Shown: positions 13,188 through 25,509, numbered from the stretch's first letter. The stretch is 64,000 nucleotides of DNA from Tetragonia tetragonoides (GCA_038025085.1 CM076149.1:31747501-31811500); one strand, 5' to 3'. Program-made: numbers and translations. Notes: generated by a model not told the origin, from the sequence alone.

Positions 13188-15226
13188 ATGTCCAGAATTG
13201 GTAGAAGTAAAGATCCCGGTCCTAGGGAGTGGGAGAGAGATGAGTCCAGCAAGAGGTTAGTCCGCAAGTTGTCATTCGAACCTTCACCACAAGCACAGTT
13301 CGTGGGCCCCATTTGGCTTGATTACCTTTGCACACCGCCATTGTCACCTCAAGCCTCACCACCCTATTCACCTAAGTCCGCTATGTCTGGAGACGCTGAG
13401 AGAACCGCTGACCAAAAGATAGATGACCTTTTAGCCCAAATGGTCGCCATGAATGCTAGATTCACTGATATGGAAGCCCGTGTCGCCAAGTTGGATCCCC
13501 CTACTCTGGATGATGATGAGCCCAAGTCCGATGAGGAAAAGGCCGAACCCTCCACTAAAGAGGTCCAAGAGCTTCAAGCCAAGCTGAACAGGCTTGAATC
13601 TGTCCTAGGCAAGAGTCGTGTCTTCAATAACATGATCATCAATTAAGAAGGCTATACTCCCCACATTAAGGGAAAATTGCCCACTAAGTTTTCCATGCCT
13701 GAAGTTCCCACTTTCAAAGGAACCGACGATCCACAAGATCACATTAAAGCTTTTACTACTGCATTGCGCCTTAGAGGTATTGAACAAGAGCTGTATGTTC
13801 ACCTCTTTCCCCAAACCTTAGATCCTGCTGTCAGGGCCTGGTTCTTCAAGTTGCCCACCCAAAAGCTGGAAAAATGGGAAGATCTATCCACATTGTTCCT
13901 CCAGAGATACGCTGACAATGTCTTGCCGCCCATGACATTGAGAGAGTTGGACATCACCAATAAAGGTGATAAAGAATGGTTTACCAATTTTGTGAGAAGA
14001 TGGAGGACCAAGGTAGCTGAAATGATTGATCGCCCATTTGAGAGGACCAAATCAGAATGTTAGTCCAAAATTTGGCATCTGAATACCGCGAACACATGAA
14101 GTTTCAACCCATAACCACCTATGCCCAATTAACTGAAGTAGGCATGGCCATTGAAGATGATCAACTCCAAAGAGGGAAGAACAAGGTCACTTACAATAAC
14201 AACACAAGTGGATATAAGGATAAGAAATACACCAATACCAACCATGCCTCCACAAGTAGAGGAAATGAAGTGAACACCATAGATGATAGGCATCCAAGAA
14301 GGTACACTCCCCTCGGAATGACTTATGTCAAAGCTCTAGACAAGTTGATTAAAGGAGACTATCTACACCCGATTGGGCCTACTCCCGATCCACCCGTAGA
14401 GAAGAGATTGCCATATTGGAATGAATCTGCATTCTGCAAATATCATAGGGGGCGCGGGCACGACACTGAAAAGTGTTACACTCTCAAAGATAAAATCCAA
14501 GATTTGTTTGATAATGGCATAATACCATTTCCTAAAGATGCACCACCACCCAGCAACAACAACAATCCCCTCGGAAATTCTTTTGCCATTCACATAGAAG
14601 AAGGGTTCGATCCATCTTATCTGATCACACCTATTGGACAGGCAATACCACTGTACCCAAGCTCAAGGCCCACGCTGGATGTCTGCGGCCTTTGGGATAG
14701 CGATGAGGAAGATAATGGGTCATATACTGATCCAAAAGATGTGTTGACTCCTCAAGTCCATGACATAGCTAACGGCAAAGCCTGGTATGATATCTCCGAG
14801 GATGAGAAAGAAGAGGATGATAAGGCCCTAAACTATCTCACCAGATCAGGACGCCAATTCAGGCCCGAAAACATCTATATGGATCCATCTCAAATCCAAC
14901 CCGTAGAACCTGTGGCCATCCCTAATAAGGATTCAGCCCAAAGAGAAATGGCAAAAGAGGACGATGGGACCAACATCCTCAAGCAACTACAAAGAACAAA
15001 AGCTGACATATCCATCTGGCAACTGTTGACCACTTCTATCACTCATAGAAGGGCCGTGCTAGAGGCCTTGAATGCAACTACCATTTCTCCAAATGCTACC
15101 CCCAAAGAGGTAGTCAACCTCCTAGTCCAAGGAAAGTCATCCACGCCCATCACTTTTTCAGACAAAGACCTTCCACCTGAGGGTATTCACCACAACAAAG
15201 CCCTTTATCTTACTGTAATCTGTTAA
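13188..15226 (+). pseudogene. gag of element A
   Basis: N-terminal charged region with a coiled-coil-like heptad stretch (about residues 65-150), stop TAA at 13644-13646, then capsid (KFSMPEVPTFKGTDDPQDH, YVHLFPQTLDPAVRAWF, TLRELDITNKGDKEW). A frameshift at about 14050 leads to the capsid C-terminus and a knuckle-like CKYHRGRGHDTEKC (from about 14436). The frame ends at TAA 15224-15226, just before protease. Gag would build the particle and bind the RNA. An alternative start is the ATG at 13384 (MSGDAERT), closer to the start seen in B2. One stop and one frameshift break it before the zinc knuckle. Confidence 0.88.
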
Positions 15227-15241
15227 CAAAGACAAGTCCCT

Positions 15242-16183
15242 ATGACTTTAGTTGACAATGGCTCTGCTGTAAATGTATGCCCCTTGAGGACTGCTGAACA
15301 CCTCAAAATAGACTGCAACAACCTCGCGCATTCCGCACAAGGGCTAAGGGCTTATGATAATTCCAAGAGAAATGTGTTGGGTACCTTCTCCATGAATATC
15401 AATATTGGGCCCATCGAGAAAATGGTCCAGTTCCATGTAATCGACATTCCAGCCACCTTCAACCTACTCTTAGGAAGGCCTTGGTTACACGGGCTAAATG
15501 CCGTAGCCTCAACCCTGTATCAAAAGGTAAAGCTATCCTTGGCAAGATCCATCTTGGAAGTCTGCGCTGATACTATGGTAGCCCAGATTGAGAAAGCTCC
15601 AGTCCTAAAGATAGAGCATAATGAGTAAGACGAGGAATTATGGGGCTTTGAGAAGATAGTCTTTATAGAAACAATAGAGCCCACACTTAATGTGAATGCT
15701 TTACTCAGAAAGCAAGGCCACTTCCCAGGCACCACTTTGGCCCCACATCCCAAGGTAGCTCAAACATGCTGTAACATCAAGATCAAAAATGATCTATTTG
15801 GGCTAGGCTACTGGCCCATAAGGCAAGAAGTTAGGGCCTACATATCCAAAGTGATGGCTAAGAAAAGAGTCCGCGCGGCCAACAAACCTGTTCCACACAT
15901 CATGGATCCTTACCCCCTCACCGTCAATGGGCAATTTCTCCAGGAAGGCGACCCCTATACTTACTATGGATTTCCTGAACCACACACAATTAACGGGATC
16001 CTAATACTAGGCTTTGAGGCATTTCAAGACTGCTTCATCATGAGTGAAGACACACCCATACCTCCTAATGAGGACCAATACACTAAAGATTGGGCTAATG
16101 ACATGGCACCCAACGACTTTGGGCTCTTATTTGGCAAAGAACGTCGTTAGTACGACGAGACAACTACCAAACTTCCCCTTATT
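15242..16183 (+). pseudogene. Aspartic protease and linker of element A pol
   Basis: Protease words are TLVDNGSAVNVCPLRT (the active-site D-T/S-G-S is DNGS) and LLGRPWLHGLNAVASTL, the flap-to-helix region common in plant gypsy elements. The reading frame is the same as in gag and RT, interrupted by TAA at 15626-15628 and TAG at 16148-16150. The linker holds YWPIRQEVRAY and DPYPLTVNGQF, which recur in related elements. The enzyme would cut the Gag-Pol polyprotein. DNGS is also seen in B2, so it is probably a family feature and not decay. Confidence 0.82.
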
Positions 16184-17320
16184 GTGCTTTTTAATGAAGG
16201 TTTCGACCCGTCCAAGCTGATCGCCCCAATCGGGCCCGACCGCACCACCTGGAAGCACGAGACGAAGTGGACTCCAGTCAAGGGAGCCAAGTACAAGTTC
16301 ACAATCCGCAACGGTCCTGCAGGAGGGCCTATTTCTGATTCTGAGTCTGACCCCGAGTTCGAGTCTGATTCTGAGTCTGTTATCCTAGAAGTGTCGGGTA
16401 GTCCACCCCAGTCTATTCCTTGTATTACTAAGGTCCTTAGTGATGACCTTATTTATGTATTGTCCGCTTCTATTAATATTATGAATGTCGATTTTGCTTA
16501 CTTGGATTGCCTCACTGGTAATTCAGAAGATATAACGGAATTGCCAAAAGAAGTTATTAAAGCACTAATCGAACATGAGCAAAAGACTTCAATAGTCGAA
16601 GAAACGGAGACAATAAACATTGCAACTAATGATGAGCCTCGCCACGTGCAAATAGGCTTGTCTTTAACATCTAATGAACGCGAACAATTCGTAACACTCC
16701 TAAAGAATTATACGGATGTTTTCGCCTGGTCCTACAAGGACATGCCAGGCATAGACCGCAAAATTGCTCAGCATACCATTCCACTAAACCCCGACTGCAA
16801 ACCAGTCAAACAAAAGTTGAGAAGAATGAAGCCAGAGTGGGCTCTTAAGATCAAAGAAGAAGTCCATAAACAACTAGAGGCAGGCTTCATAAGAGTGGCC
16901 AATTACCCCGATTGGGTAGCCAACATCGTCCCAGTCCCAAAAAAGGACGGACGAGTCCGAATGTGTGTAGATTTTAGGTACTTGAACAAAGCAAGTCCGA
17001 AAGACGACTTTCCCTTACCTCACATAGACGTCTTAGTAGATAACACCGCCGGACACACCCTTCTATCATCTATGGATGGGTACGCAGGATATAACCAGGT
17101 CCTAATGACCAAGGAGGATGAAGAGAAAACCACTTTCATCACACAATGGGGCACTTATTGCTATACAGTAATGCTGTTTGGGCTTAAGAATGCAGGAGCT
17201 ATATACCAAAGAACCGCTACAACCTTACTCCACGACATGATGCATAAGGAGGGTGAAGTGTATGTAGAAGATATGATCATAAAGTCCAAAGACAAAGAAG
17301 GGCATGTACCCTCACTTTAA
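16184..17320 (+). pseudogene. Reverse transcriptase of element A, catalytic YVDD changed to YVED
   Basis: RT palm and fingers are clear: KLRRMKPEWALKIKEEV, VPKKDGRVRMCVDFRYLNKA, DDFPLPHIDVLVDNTAGH, LLSSMDGYAGYNQ, TVMLFGLKNAGAIYQR, then EVYVEDMIIKS. The second of the essential acidic pair region reads VED instead of VDD, which should abolish or cripple polymerisation. TAA at 17318-17320 separates it from the thumb. It would copy the genomic RNA to DNA in the particle. Confidence 0.9.
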
Positions 17321-18100
17321 AAGTTCTTTGACAGGCTTAGGAAGTACAATATGAGGCTTAATCCCAAAAAGTGCGCATTCGGAGTCACATCCGGCAAACT
17401 TCTAGGATTTGTTATAAGCACCAGAGGAATAATAATTGATCCATCCAAGATCAAAGCCATAATAGACATGCCAAGTCCAAAGACAGAGAAAGAAATATAA
17501 GGCTTTCTAGGGAGAATCCAGTATGTTAGCAGGTTCATTTCCAAATTAACCATCACATGCGAGCCCATATTCAGGAAACTCAAAAAAGAGGTAAAGACAG
17601 AATGGGACGAGCAATGCCAAAAGGCCTTTGACAAAATTAAGGCCTATCTATTCAAACCACCTGTTCTAGTACCGCCCATTCCAGGCATGCCTCTAATCAT
17701 CTACCTTACTGTCACAGAAACGTCAATGGGGGCCATGCTAGCCCAAGAAGTAGATAAGGAAGAGAAAGCTATATACTATGTGAGCAAGAAGTTTCTGGAA
17801 TAGGAAACCCGCTATTCATCCCTAGAAAAGACATGCTTAGCTTTGGTAGCAACTACTAAAAAGCTACGACATTACATGCTCCAGCACACGATCCACATAA
17901 GATCGAGAGAAAATCCTTTGAAATACATATTCGAAAAGCCCATACTGAACGGCAGGATAGCAAGGTGGACAATCCTCCTCTCAGAATTCGACCTCAAATT
18001 TGAACATCAAAAGGCCATAAAAGGGCATGCTATCTCGGAATACCTAGCCGACCAAGCCATAGACGAGCCGGATCACAAGGAAGAATATCACTTTCCGGAT
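17321..18100 (+). pseudogene. RT thumb and first RNase H region of element A pol
   Basis: Continues the RT frame after the stop: KCAFGVTSGKLLGFVISTRG, FLGRIQYVSRFISKLT, then the RNase H-like segment IIYLTVTETSMGAMLAQE, ETRYSSLEKTCLALV and LRHYMLQHTIHIRS. There are further stops, TAA after EKEI (about 17498) and TAG before ETRYSS (about 17803). This first RNase H is the degenerate connection-type copy expected in Tat-lineage elements, which gain a second RNase H downstream. Confidence 0.85.
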
Positions 18101-18535
18101 GAGGGGGTTATGACCTTGGATACTGAAACTTGGCAACTATACTTTGATGGAGCATCCAACCAAAAGGGTTTCGGGGTAGGAGTACTAATAGTATCCCCCG
18201 AAGGTGCACACACACCTATTTCAGTCAAGCTGGACCATGAGGTTACAAATAATGGCGCCGAGTATGAAGCTTGCATAATAGGACTGCAATCTACCATAAG
18301 CCTTGGCATTAAAACACTCCGAGTCTATGGGGACTCGTCACTCATAATTAACCAAATTTCCAAAGTATGGAAGGTTAAAAGTGAATCCCTGGCACTCTAC
18401 CAGGAATACTTAGATAAGATCATAGTGTATTTCAATCAAATACACTTTACATACCTTCCACGAGAAGATAACCAGTTCGCAGACGCCTTGGCTAAATTAA
18501 CAAGCATGATCAATATACCTGAAACCATCCGGATG
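18101..18535 (+). pseudogene. Archaeal-type RNase H (aRNH) of element A pol
   Basis: LYFDGASNQKGFGVGVLI, NNGAEYEACIIGLQS, VYGDSSLIINQ and REDNQFADALAKL give the D-E-D-D residues of an archaeal-type RNase H; all four are present. A second, archaeal-type RNase H between RT/RNase H and integrase is a hallmark of the Tat/Ogre lineage. It would degrade RNA in RNA-DNA hybrids. This segment has no stop, but the polyprotein around it is broken. Confidence 0.88.
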
Positions 18536-19698
18536 ATGCCCATCTGTGTACAAAGGAGATCCGAGCCTTCATATTGTGACACTTTGGAAGTATTTTACGA
18601 CGAGGAAGACGAATGGTACACTGACATAAGAATTCTGCTTGTTTACCAGCTCTACCCTCCTGATTCTAGCCCTAGAGCCCAGAAAGCGCTCAGAAGGCTC
18701 GCGGCCCAATTCTTAGAAGTACAAGGTCAAATATACAAGAAAAGCCCAAACGGAGTCAACCTCCTATGCCTAGGTACCGAGATGGCCCATAAGGTCCTAA
18801 GAGATGTACATGCAGGAGTATGTGGACCGCACATGAACGGTATGATGCTATCCAGGAAAATAATAAGGCTTGGGTATTATTGGACAACAATGGAAAAGGA
18901 CTGTTGTGAATTTGTCAAAAGATGCGTACAATGCCAGACCCATGCGAATCTACAACATCTGCCACCAAGCCCATTATATACCTTCACCTCACCTTGGGCT
19001 TTCTCGGCTTGGGGAATCGACATCATCGGTAAAATAACCCAACAGGAAAAGGAGGCCACGAATACATCCTAGTCGCAATCGACTACTTTAATAAATGGGT
19101 CGAAGCGCAATCATACGCAAAGCTCAAAGCAAAGCATGTGGTTAAGTTAATTAAGAATAACATAATAGCTAGATATGGGGTTCCCCAGGAAATCATCAGT
19201 GATAATGGATCACACTTCATGAAAGAAGTGATTGAGCTGTTATAGGACATCAGTTCGCGCATCAACAGGAGCAACACCCTACTCCCTGGTTTACGGAATG
19301 GAAGTCGAATCGCCAATTGAACTAGAGGTCCCATCTCTAAGGATCGTTCTAGAAAGTCAAAATCTCGAGGTGGATTGGATCCAAGCCCGCTATGACCAAT
19401 TAGTCTTGCTAGATGAGAAAAGGTTGCAGGCTTTGCACAACGTAAGAGTCTATCAAAAAAGACTAACTAGGCATTTTAACCAAAGGCTCAAAATGAGGGA
19501 CCTTAAGGTTGGAGACTTAGTACTTAAGGAGGTAAGGGCCAATGTAACTGACCCAAGAGGTAAATTTCGACCCAACTGGTCAGGCCCGTTTATCATTACA
19601 AAGATCTTGACAGGTGGCGTTGCAATTTGGCAGATTTAGACGGGATTGAATTTAGTCAATGGATAAACATGGATCAATTAAATAGGTTCTATGCCTAG
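18536..19698 (+). pseudogene. Integrase of element A, frameshifted and missing the catalytic Glu segment
   Basis: The HHCC zinc domain is present (HAGVCGPHMNG..., CVQCQTH), then the core with first Asp in AWGIDIIGKI. A frameshift at about 19050 moves VAIDYFNKWVEAQ to another frame; the second Asp is in IISDNGSHF. The sequence then jumps from KEVIEL to RTSVRASTGATPYSLVYG, so the segment with the catalytic Glu is deleted. The C-terminal domain (DPRGKFRPNWSGPFI) follows with another frameshift near 19625 and ends at TAG 19696-19698. Strand transfer would be impossible. Confidence 0.9.
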
Positions 19699-20113
19699 GC
19701 AAGACACCCAATATAGCACTTTCGAGAGGCCCACACAGGCTAACTAATCCCGAAAAAAAAAAGGGATTTAATGTTAACAAAAAACAAACGGATAAGAACT
19801 ACGAGTGGCCTGATTCCCCTAAAAGGATACGTAGGACAACCCAATTACAATTGGGCCCGACCCCTTCATCAAATATGCATTCAAAAGTTGTTAAAAAAAA
19901 CTTTGTGCACATAATAAACACAAGGTTGCAATAATAAAATAAGCATGTCTCCATAAATAATAATAAAGTCCATTACAAGACTTGGCAATTCCTAAACAAT
20001 AAAAACAAATTAACTAAATCTAAAAAATGGGACACATCACCCTTATTGAATTTAAAGCAAATAAAAGGCAATCCTAAGCTAAGACATGCTCCAAAAGAAT
20101 ATTTCCTAATAAA
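19699..20113 (+). other. Spacer between pol and antisense gene 1 of element A, with conserved CTGATTCC / GGATACGTAGG motif
   Basis: 415 bp without a gene. At 19810-19838 it carries CTGATTCC...GGATACGTAGGACAACC followed by GGGCCCGACC, a block also found after the pol end in B2 (34885-34930, inverted) and in the 3' regions of B1 and C. Confidence 0.75.
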
Positions 20114-21658
20114 CTACTCCGTAGCTTCGGTAGTAGGGACGACATCCTTCATGGGTTCATCAATCTTCGGGCCTTCCACTTCATGTTCCTTGGGAGCCCA
20201 TCTCTCTCGAACCACGGGTTCTTCTTCTTTTTCAACCTCCATTAGAGGAGCACTTGAAGAGGCTTCATGATCATTGGCCCGAATTTGGGGCTTCTCTTCC
20301 GGCTTGGTAGTAATCTTGGCTAGAGCTTTGTTGGCCTTCGGGTTGAGAACACTTTTCACATGCTTGACTCCTTTTTGCTTACCCTTCCCTTTGGGATCAT
20401 TGGGGTTAGAAAGCCTTAAGCTAGCCTTAACCGATTAGGCCTTAAGATCGTCCTGTTCGGATTTCCTGCATGCACGACGGCCTTCCGTAGTCTTACAATT
20501 CATCCAAGCTTCATAAGCTGAAGATATGGCCATTGGGGCCTTAATGTGAGGAATGCTCCACTTTGGACGACGGTCCCATGCACACTCCCAAGATCTCACC
20601 ATACTAATAGTCAAAATCAGGGTAGCAGGCGCAACACTATCCTTCTGTGGGATAATCTGGTATTTCCCATATTGCCGCATGATACAGTAGGAAATACGTA
20701 AGTCAAATTTTGAAGGCCAAGGATTTGATAATATCCAGTCTCCTTACTGCATTCGATTGCGGATTTTAGGCCCCACCACTTGACAGTCCAGCTTAGCAAA
20801 GGGCAAGCTTTTATATATCCACGCCATTCATCAATGGTGGATTCATAGTAAAGCCTTCGGCGGGCAGGAAACTGCTTTGGTTGGTATTTGAGCGCATTAG
20901 CCGGCCTCTCAATGAAGCACATATGCTCCAAAAGCCATATCTACAAAAAACAAACAAACAAAAAAATAATAAAGTTAGGCATCCATTAAAGATTCAAACT
21001 TTATAACCAAAGCAGTTATTCAAGCACTCACTTGAAGGAGAAGAGGGCTTCCAGTCCATCCACCATGCGATGGTTCTTGTTTCTTGCGGTCCAAGCACAT
21101 TAGGGTTTCACCAAGAACAAGAGACATAGGGGTAAAATCGTTTTGAATTTGTTCAACAATTCTAAGCATACAAGTTTTACCATTATTACCTCCACCAACA
21201 AAGAGGTACCTATGTAAGAGACATAAGATAAAAGCACGCCTATAATATGTCTCGTTATAATCATCCCTTACCTTGGGGAAAAAGATATCAATCACACCAT
21301 TGAGGTCTAGCTCACCGGTTCTAGCCACAGAAGAGGCTTGTGTTGGGGATAAACCAAGATACCTTTTATAGTAGCCATCAAGGTTGGCCCCGAGCCATGG
21401 AGTTGAAGGAGCTTGATCATGAGGGAACCCAATTATGGCGGCAAATTCTTCGGGAAGAGGACACAGTTCGTTATACCCGGATCTAAAAACATGAAGCTTG
21501 TCATCCCAAAATTCAATCGCAGCCTCAAGAAGGTTCCAGACAACTTGAACTTGCTTCAGGTGGAAGAGAGCATTCAAGTGAAAGGGCTCAAGTCTCATCC
21601 TCTCTTCAGGGGTCATGGATTGCAACCACTTATCAAACTTAACCTCAAAACTTGTCAT
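20114..21658 (-). pseudogene. Antisense gene 1 of element A: DUF7745-like protein with one intron
   Basis: ATG at 21658 on the strand opposite gag-pol. Exon 1 (21658-21032) begins MTSFEVKFDKW and holds EFWDDKLHVFRSGYNELCP, EEFAAIIGFP and AFILCLLHRYLF. A GT...AG intron (21031-20941, 91 bp, phase 0) separates SPLLLQ from IWLLEHM. Exon 2 continues to about 20700, shifts frame near MRQYGKYQIIP, has a TAA after EQDDLKA (20435) and continues in frame through a charged tail to 20114. The domain resembles plant retroelement proteins I know as DUF7745; function is unknown. The homologue in B2 (33149-34310) lacks the intron. The frameshift and stop make it a pseudogene here. Confidence 0.82.
20941..21031 (-). 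other. Intron of antisense gene 1 (element A)
   Basis: Donor CAA|GTGAGT and acceptor TTTTTTGTAG|ATA on the minus strand with a T-rich tract. Removing it joins LLLQ to IWL, exactly the continuous reading in B2 at about 33780-33795. Confidence 0.85.
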
Positions 21659-21757
21659 GGCTAAAATATAAATTAATTGGGAGTTTCTCTCTCTAAAAAG
21701 CTCTCTATTGCTATGGAATTATGAAGGCGATGTCCCAAAATCGGACTAACCCAAGGC

Positions 21758-21764
21758 TTATATA
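21758..21764 (-). promoter_or_regulatory. TATA box of antisense gene 1 (element A)
   Basis: TATATAA on the minus strand about 100 bp upstream of the ATG at 21658, followed further upstream by the GC-rich array. Confidence 0.65.
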
Positions 21765-21814
21765 GGGCTCGCACGAAAAATGACGAAAATATGGCAACCC
21801 GTCGAAAAACAGGC

Positions 21815-21990
21815 TTCAGTGGCCCATAGGGCAGCCGCCGAAGGCTCGGCGGCCACGATATGGCAGCCAAGGCCCAGCGGCCCAGTCGCTGAGCTTCAGC
21901 GGCCAGCCGCCCAGCCTCCGCAGCCCAGCTGCTGAGTCTGGCGGCCCCTCTTTTGACCCCCGCTCCTTCGCGTCAGCCGCTGAGCGCCTT
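21815..21990 (-). promoter_or_regulatory. GC-rich CAGCGGCC array upstream of antisense gene 1 (element A)
   Basis: Repeated CAGCGGCC, GCCGCTGA and CGGCGGCC motifs in an otherwise AT-rich surrounding, just upstream of the TATA box. Similar arrays sit in the A LTR (10978-11070; 26636-26775) and before antisense gene 2 (25510-25690). Confidence 0.7.
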
Positions 21991-22453
21991 CCTTCGGTCG
22001 CCGAGCCCATTTTTCGAGACAACCCTCTTCTACCCGGTTTTGGACACTTTCCTTAACCGTTTTGGACTCCAATTTGACTCAGTTTCCTATTTCTTCTCTT
22101 ATTCCTATTTTTCTCTTATTTCCTTAATTATTTATGGGAACCCCATAATTTCCTTGTTTCTTTTTGGATGATTATCATCTTTTATTTTTTATTACTCTCT
22201 TTTTCTACTTATTAATTTCATTTCATTTTTGCACCCCTTTCTTTTTTTTCATTTTTTTAAGGGGGGATAAGGTACACCCAATTTTAACTTTTTGGCTGTA
22301 CCATTTTTTGCTACAGGGCTATTACTTGCTCTTTTGCTTGACTACTTGTGCATTTGCATTAGCCTAATTATATGTAGGGACCAATAAAACGACAATATAT
22401 ATCACAAAACAAAGTCCGAATATTTGTTCAACACAAATGTTCAAGAATGTATC
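21991..22453. other. AT-rich spacer between antisense genes of element A
   Basis: T-rich sequence with no supportable gene. It separates the 3' end of antisense gene 2 (22454) from the promoter of antisense gene 1. Confidence 0.6.
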
Positions 22454-25205
22454 TCATACAAATACATTATCATAGAAATCATCACCCGCATCAGCATCCG
22501 TGCGGAGCACCTCAAAGTGATGCTCCGACCTCTGTGGCTCATCATCGAAGATCGACGCCGCCAACTGGCCCTGGTAAAAGGAAGAATGACGGGCAAGCTC
22601 CCGATATGAGCACCCCTCTCCGGCATAACTCGAATCATACCCCCAAGAAGAACGAGGAGGCATGGTAGGCATCATAGGAGCAGGGACAGGGGGCTGATAA
22701 TAAAGACCGCCATAAGGAGCATACCCCGCGTACCCAGGATAAGAAGGATACATCGGCATAGGCATTGGAGTAGGCTCCACAAACTGAGTCATCCTACTCC
22801 CACCAGGACACTCCGTCCGATGCACAGGCTCTCTCTCTCTCCTAGGACTCTCCCTCCGAGGGCTCCTCTCACTAGAAGGGCTGCGCTCAGGAGAGCTCAC
22901 GACCTCATCATCAGACATAACCACCTGTCGGGACCGACGAGGAAGGGGTCGACGGTACTCAACCTGCAACCCACCAAACATATAAGATACATTTCTCAAA
23001 GCATACAACTTTGAATATGCAAAATCAAGCTTACCTTAGCAAGTCGGCTCTCGAGTAAGTGCCCTTTGAAAGAGCTCGAGATATCCAGGACTTCATAGCA
23101 TGCATCATCTTAAACACCTTCCCGGTCTGCTCACGGTCAAGCTGCACAAAGAAAAAGTCAATACAAGCATGAAACCGGTAAAAATCAAATGCAACAGGTA
23201 AAATGACAAGTTTACCCCTGGATGGCCAACTGGAAGAGGAAGGCCCTGGATGTCCTCATCAAGGTCCTCCGTCATCGGGACCTCTCCCCAACACTCCTTC
23301 CCTCCAAAGTCCCGACCTCGGACCCGCATATCCGGGACATCCACGTCGATGGCATCAACCCGAGGCTCCTATGAAGCAAAGAAGTTTAGCAACCAGTAAA
23401 ACACGAAAGGCATAGAATATCCAATAAAAAGTTCTTACCTTCAAGCCCACAAATGAAGGCATGAGGCGATCACGACGGAATTGCTCGTAGTGCCCCGCAA
23501 GGTCCTCTGCAGGCTCCCTCAAATAACGCATAGCATCCGAGCCCACCATGGCCTCCGCAACCTGCTCGCGAGATAAGCACCTCACCAAAAACATGGTCGA
23601 GGGAGGATCCAAAGGAATCCTCGGTCCCACCACATCATGATAGACCTGACAGAAGATCCGCTCTCCCAAATACCACTCGAAAGAGAACAGACCCGCAATC
23701 AGGATCCACTGGCGGTCCACCGCCCTAGATGCTAGGACGGCATCCGAAGACAACCCATGGTACTTTGCCCAAGGGAAGTAGTCAATCTACGCAAACATGC
23801 AATATAAGATATTTCCACACCAAGAAATACAATCCATGCAACAAAAAGCAAAACTGTGTTACCTTGTGCCAGTCTAGGCGCAAGAGGACCTCCCTGTATT
23901 GCTGAAGGGTCTGGAAGGGCGCAGGACCCCTATGGCGCCATGCCCTGCAAACCGGAAAATCCGACTCCCAGCCCGTAGGTGCCATGTCCGGGAAATGCTC
24001 AAAGAACCAAGGCTACATCAAAACATGAAATTAAGCACCATACACTTAAATCATGCAAATCACCAAAACAGATACAAAAGCAAAACGCACCTGCAAGGCC
24101 TTCCAGAAACTGCACAAGCTCATGGGAGGAAGAGTCGATTGCTTGTATCCCTCATCATTCACGCGGCAAGCAAACCGCATGCACCTCAAGAGGTTGGCGT
24201 AGCCCGGCAACCCCCAGTTATACTCTCTCACCTTCTCCCAATCCAACAAGCTAGGGAGGTAAATAGCATGAAACACTCTCCCTTGTCACCAAAGATGGTG
24301 GCGGCAAGGAGATAGGCGATGAACATCCTCGCCTTCTGCCCCACCGAGGTAGTTCTCTTGTACCTCGCATCAGTCAAAGCAGCGTAGAGCTCGCTATAGG
24401 GACGATAATGGTGACCCCAGGTGTTCCCTCAAGGGCCAAACAACTCCACCATATCCGTCTTACGTTTCCAAATGGAAATGTCATCCACAATGGGCGTACC
24501 CACGCAAGGTACCCCAGTCAGCATAGCAAACTCCGAAGGAGTGATCATCATCTCCCCATTAGGGAAATGGAACGTGTTGGTAGTATCCCAAAAATGCTCC
24601 AAAGACAAGCGGACAATGCACCTTTTGACTCGCTCAACCGAGTCAGCCGCTTTCAAAAGGGGTCCAAACCCCACACCCAAAACTGCACTTTGCACCTCTT
24701 TGGGTAAGATCTTAAAAAGCTTCACCGAAGAACCATAATTACCATGGGGCTTCAAATTCCCATCGGGTTCCTATTATCAATTTGCAACCTCTTAGGTTCA
24801 CATTTCAACCAAATGTTCAATCCTAAGCATGTTTCTAAGTTTGTTCAAGCCGCGCAAGATCACATGCGCTACAAACTTGACAATTGCATACAATCTCTAC
24901 ACAAATTCTATACAAGGCAAAGCATATAAACAAAAATTCAATGCATAAAACTATGAATTCAAAGTTTGAGGCTTACCACAAACTTGGAAGCACGGGAACT
25001 CAGGTGAATTTCCGGTCGAAAGAGCAACTCCGATCGATCCCAAATGATGTCGGGGATCCTATCCGACCGTGTATACCTATCTTGAGGGAAAGCCACATTA
25101 GGCTTCCTCTTGGGAGGGGAAAGCTTTGGTGAAGATGTTAATTTCTTCAACCTCTTCCCGAACCTCGGCCCTTCTACTCCTTTTATTCACCAATTTAGGA
25201 GCCAT
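22454..25205 (-). pseudogene. Antisense gene 2 of element A: plant mobile domain (PMD) gene in seven exons
   Basis: Minus-strand exons by GT...AG boundaries: 25205-24977, 24749-24091, 24012-23863, 23786-23439, 23368-23216, 23141-23035 and 22963-22454. Exon 2 carries the PMD signature FWDTTNTFHFPNGEM and TPSEFAMLTGVP. Exon 3 has PWFFEHFPDMAP, exon 4 FSFEWYLGERIF, and exon 7 a Pro/Tyr/Met-rich and acidic tail. Introns at multiples of a codon are phase 0. Exons 1, 2 and 6 have lengths off by one or two from a codon multiple, with visible frame changes (KRLKKLTSS; around VFHAIYLPSLLDW), so the gene is damaged. PMD proteins are known both as plant silencing and meristem factors and in transposons. 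The B2 copy has the same seven exons. It is probably a captured host gene. Confidence 0.85.
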
Positions 25206-25509
25206 GGAGATTTATGAGCAAAGCAAGTATGAACAAACAAGCAAAGATGGAGAATTGGGATTTTCTCTCTCTAAGGGTTTCAAAAACCCACTCTCAAATT
25301 CACCCCAAATTTGTGAGAAATCACAAATAAACTTCAAATTATGCAAAGATTATGCAAACCCAAGAAAATGCAAACAAAAAGAAGCAAATTTGAGCAAATT
25401 TGAGTAAGAAATGAAGGTTGGGCAACAATGGAGGTAGAGAGAGAGAGAGTCTCGAAATTTTGGGGGAAAAATGACCCAAAACTCGGCTCCTCACACAAAA
25501 GTACCTAAT

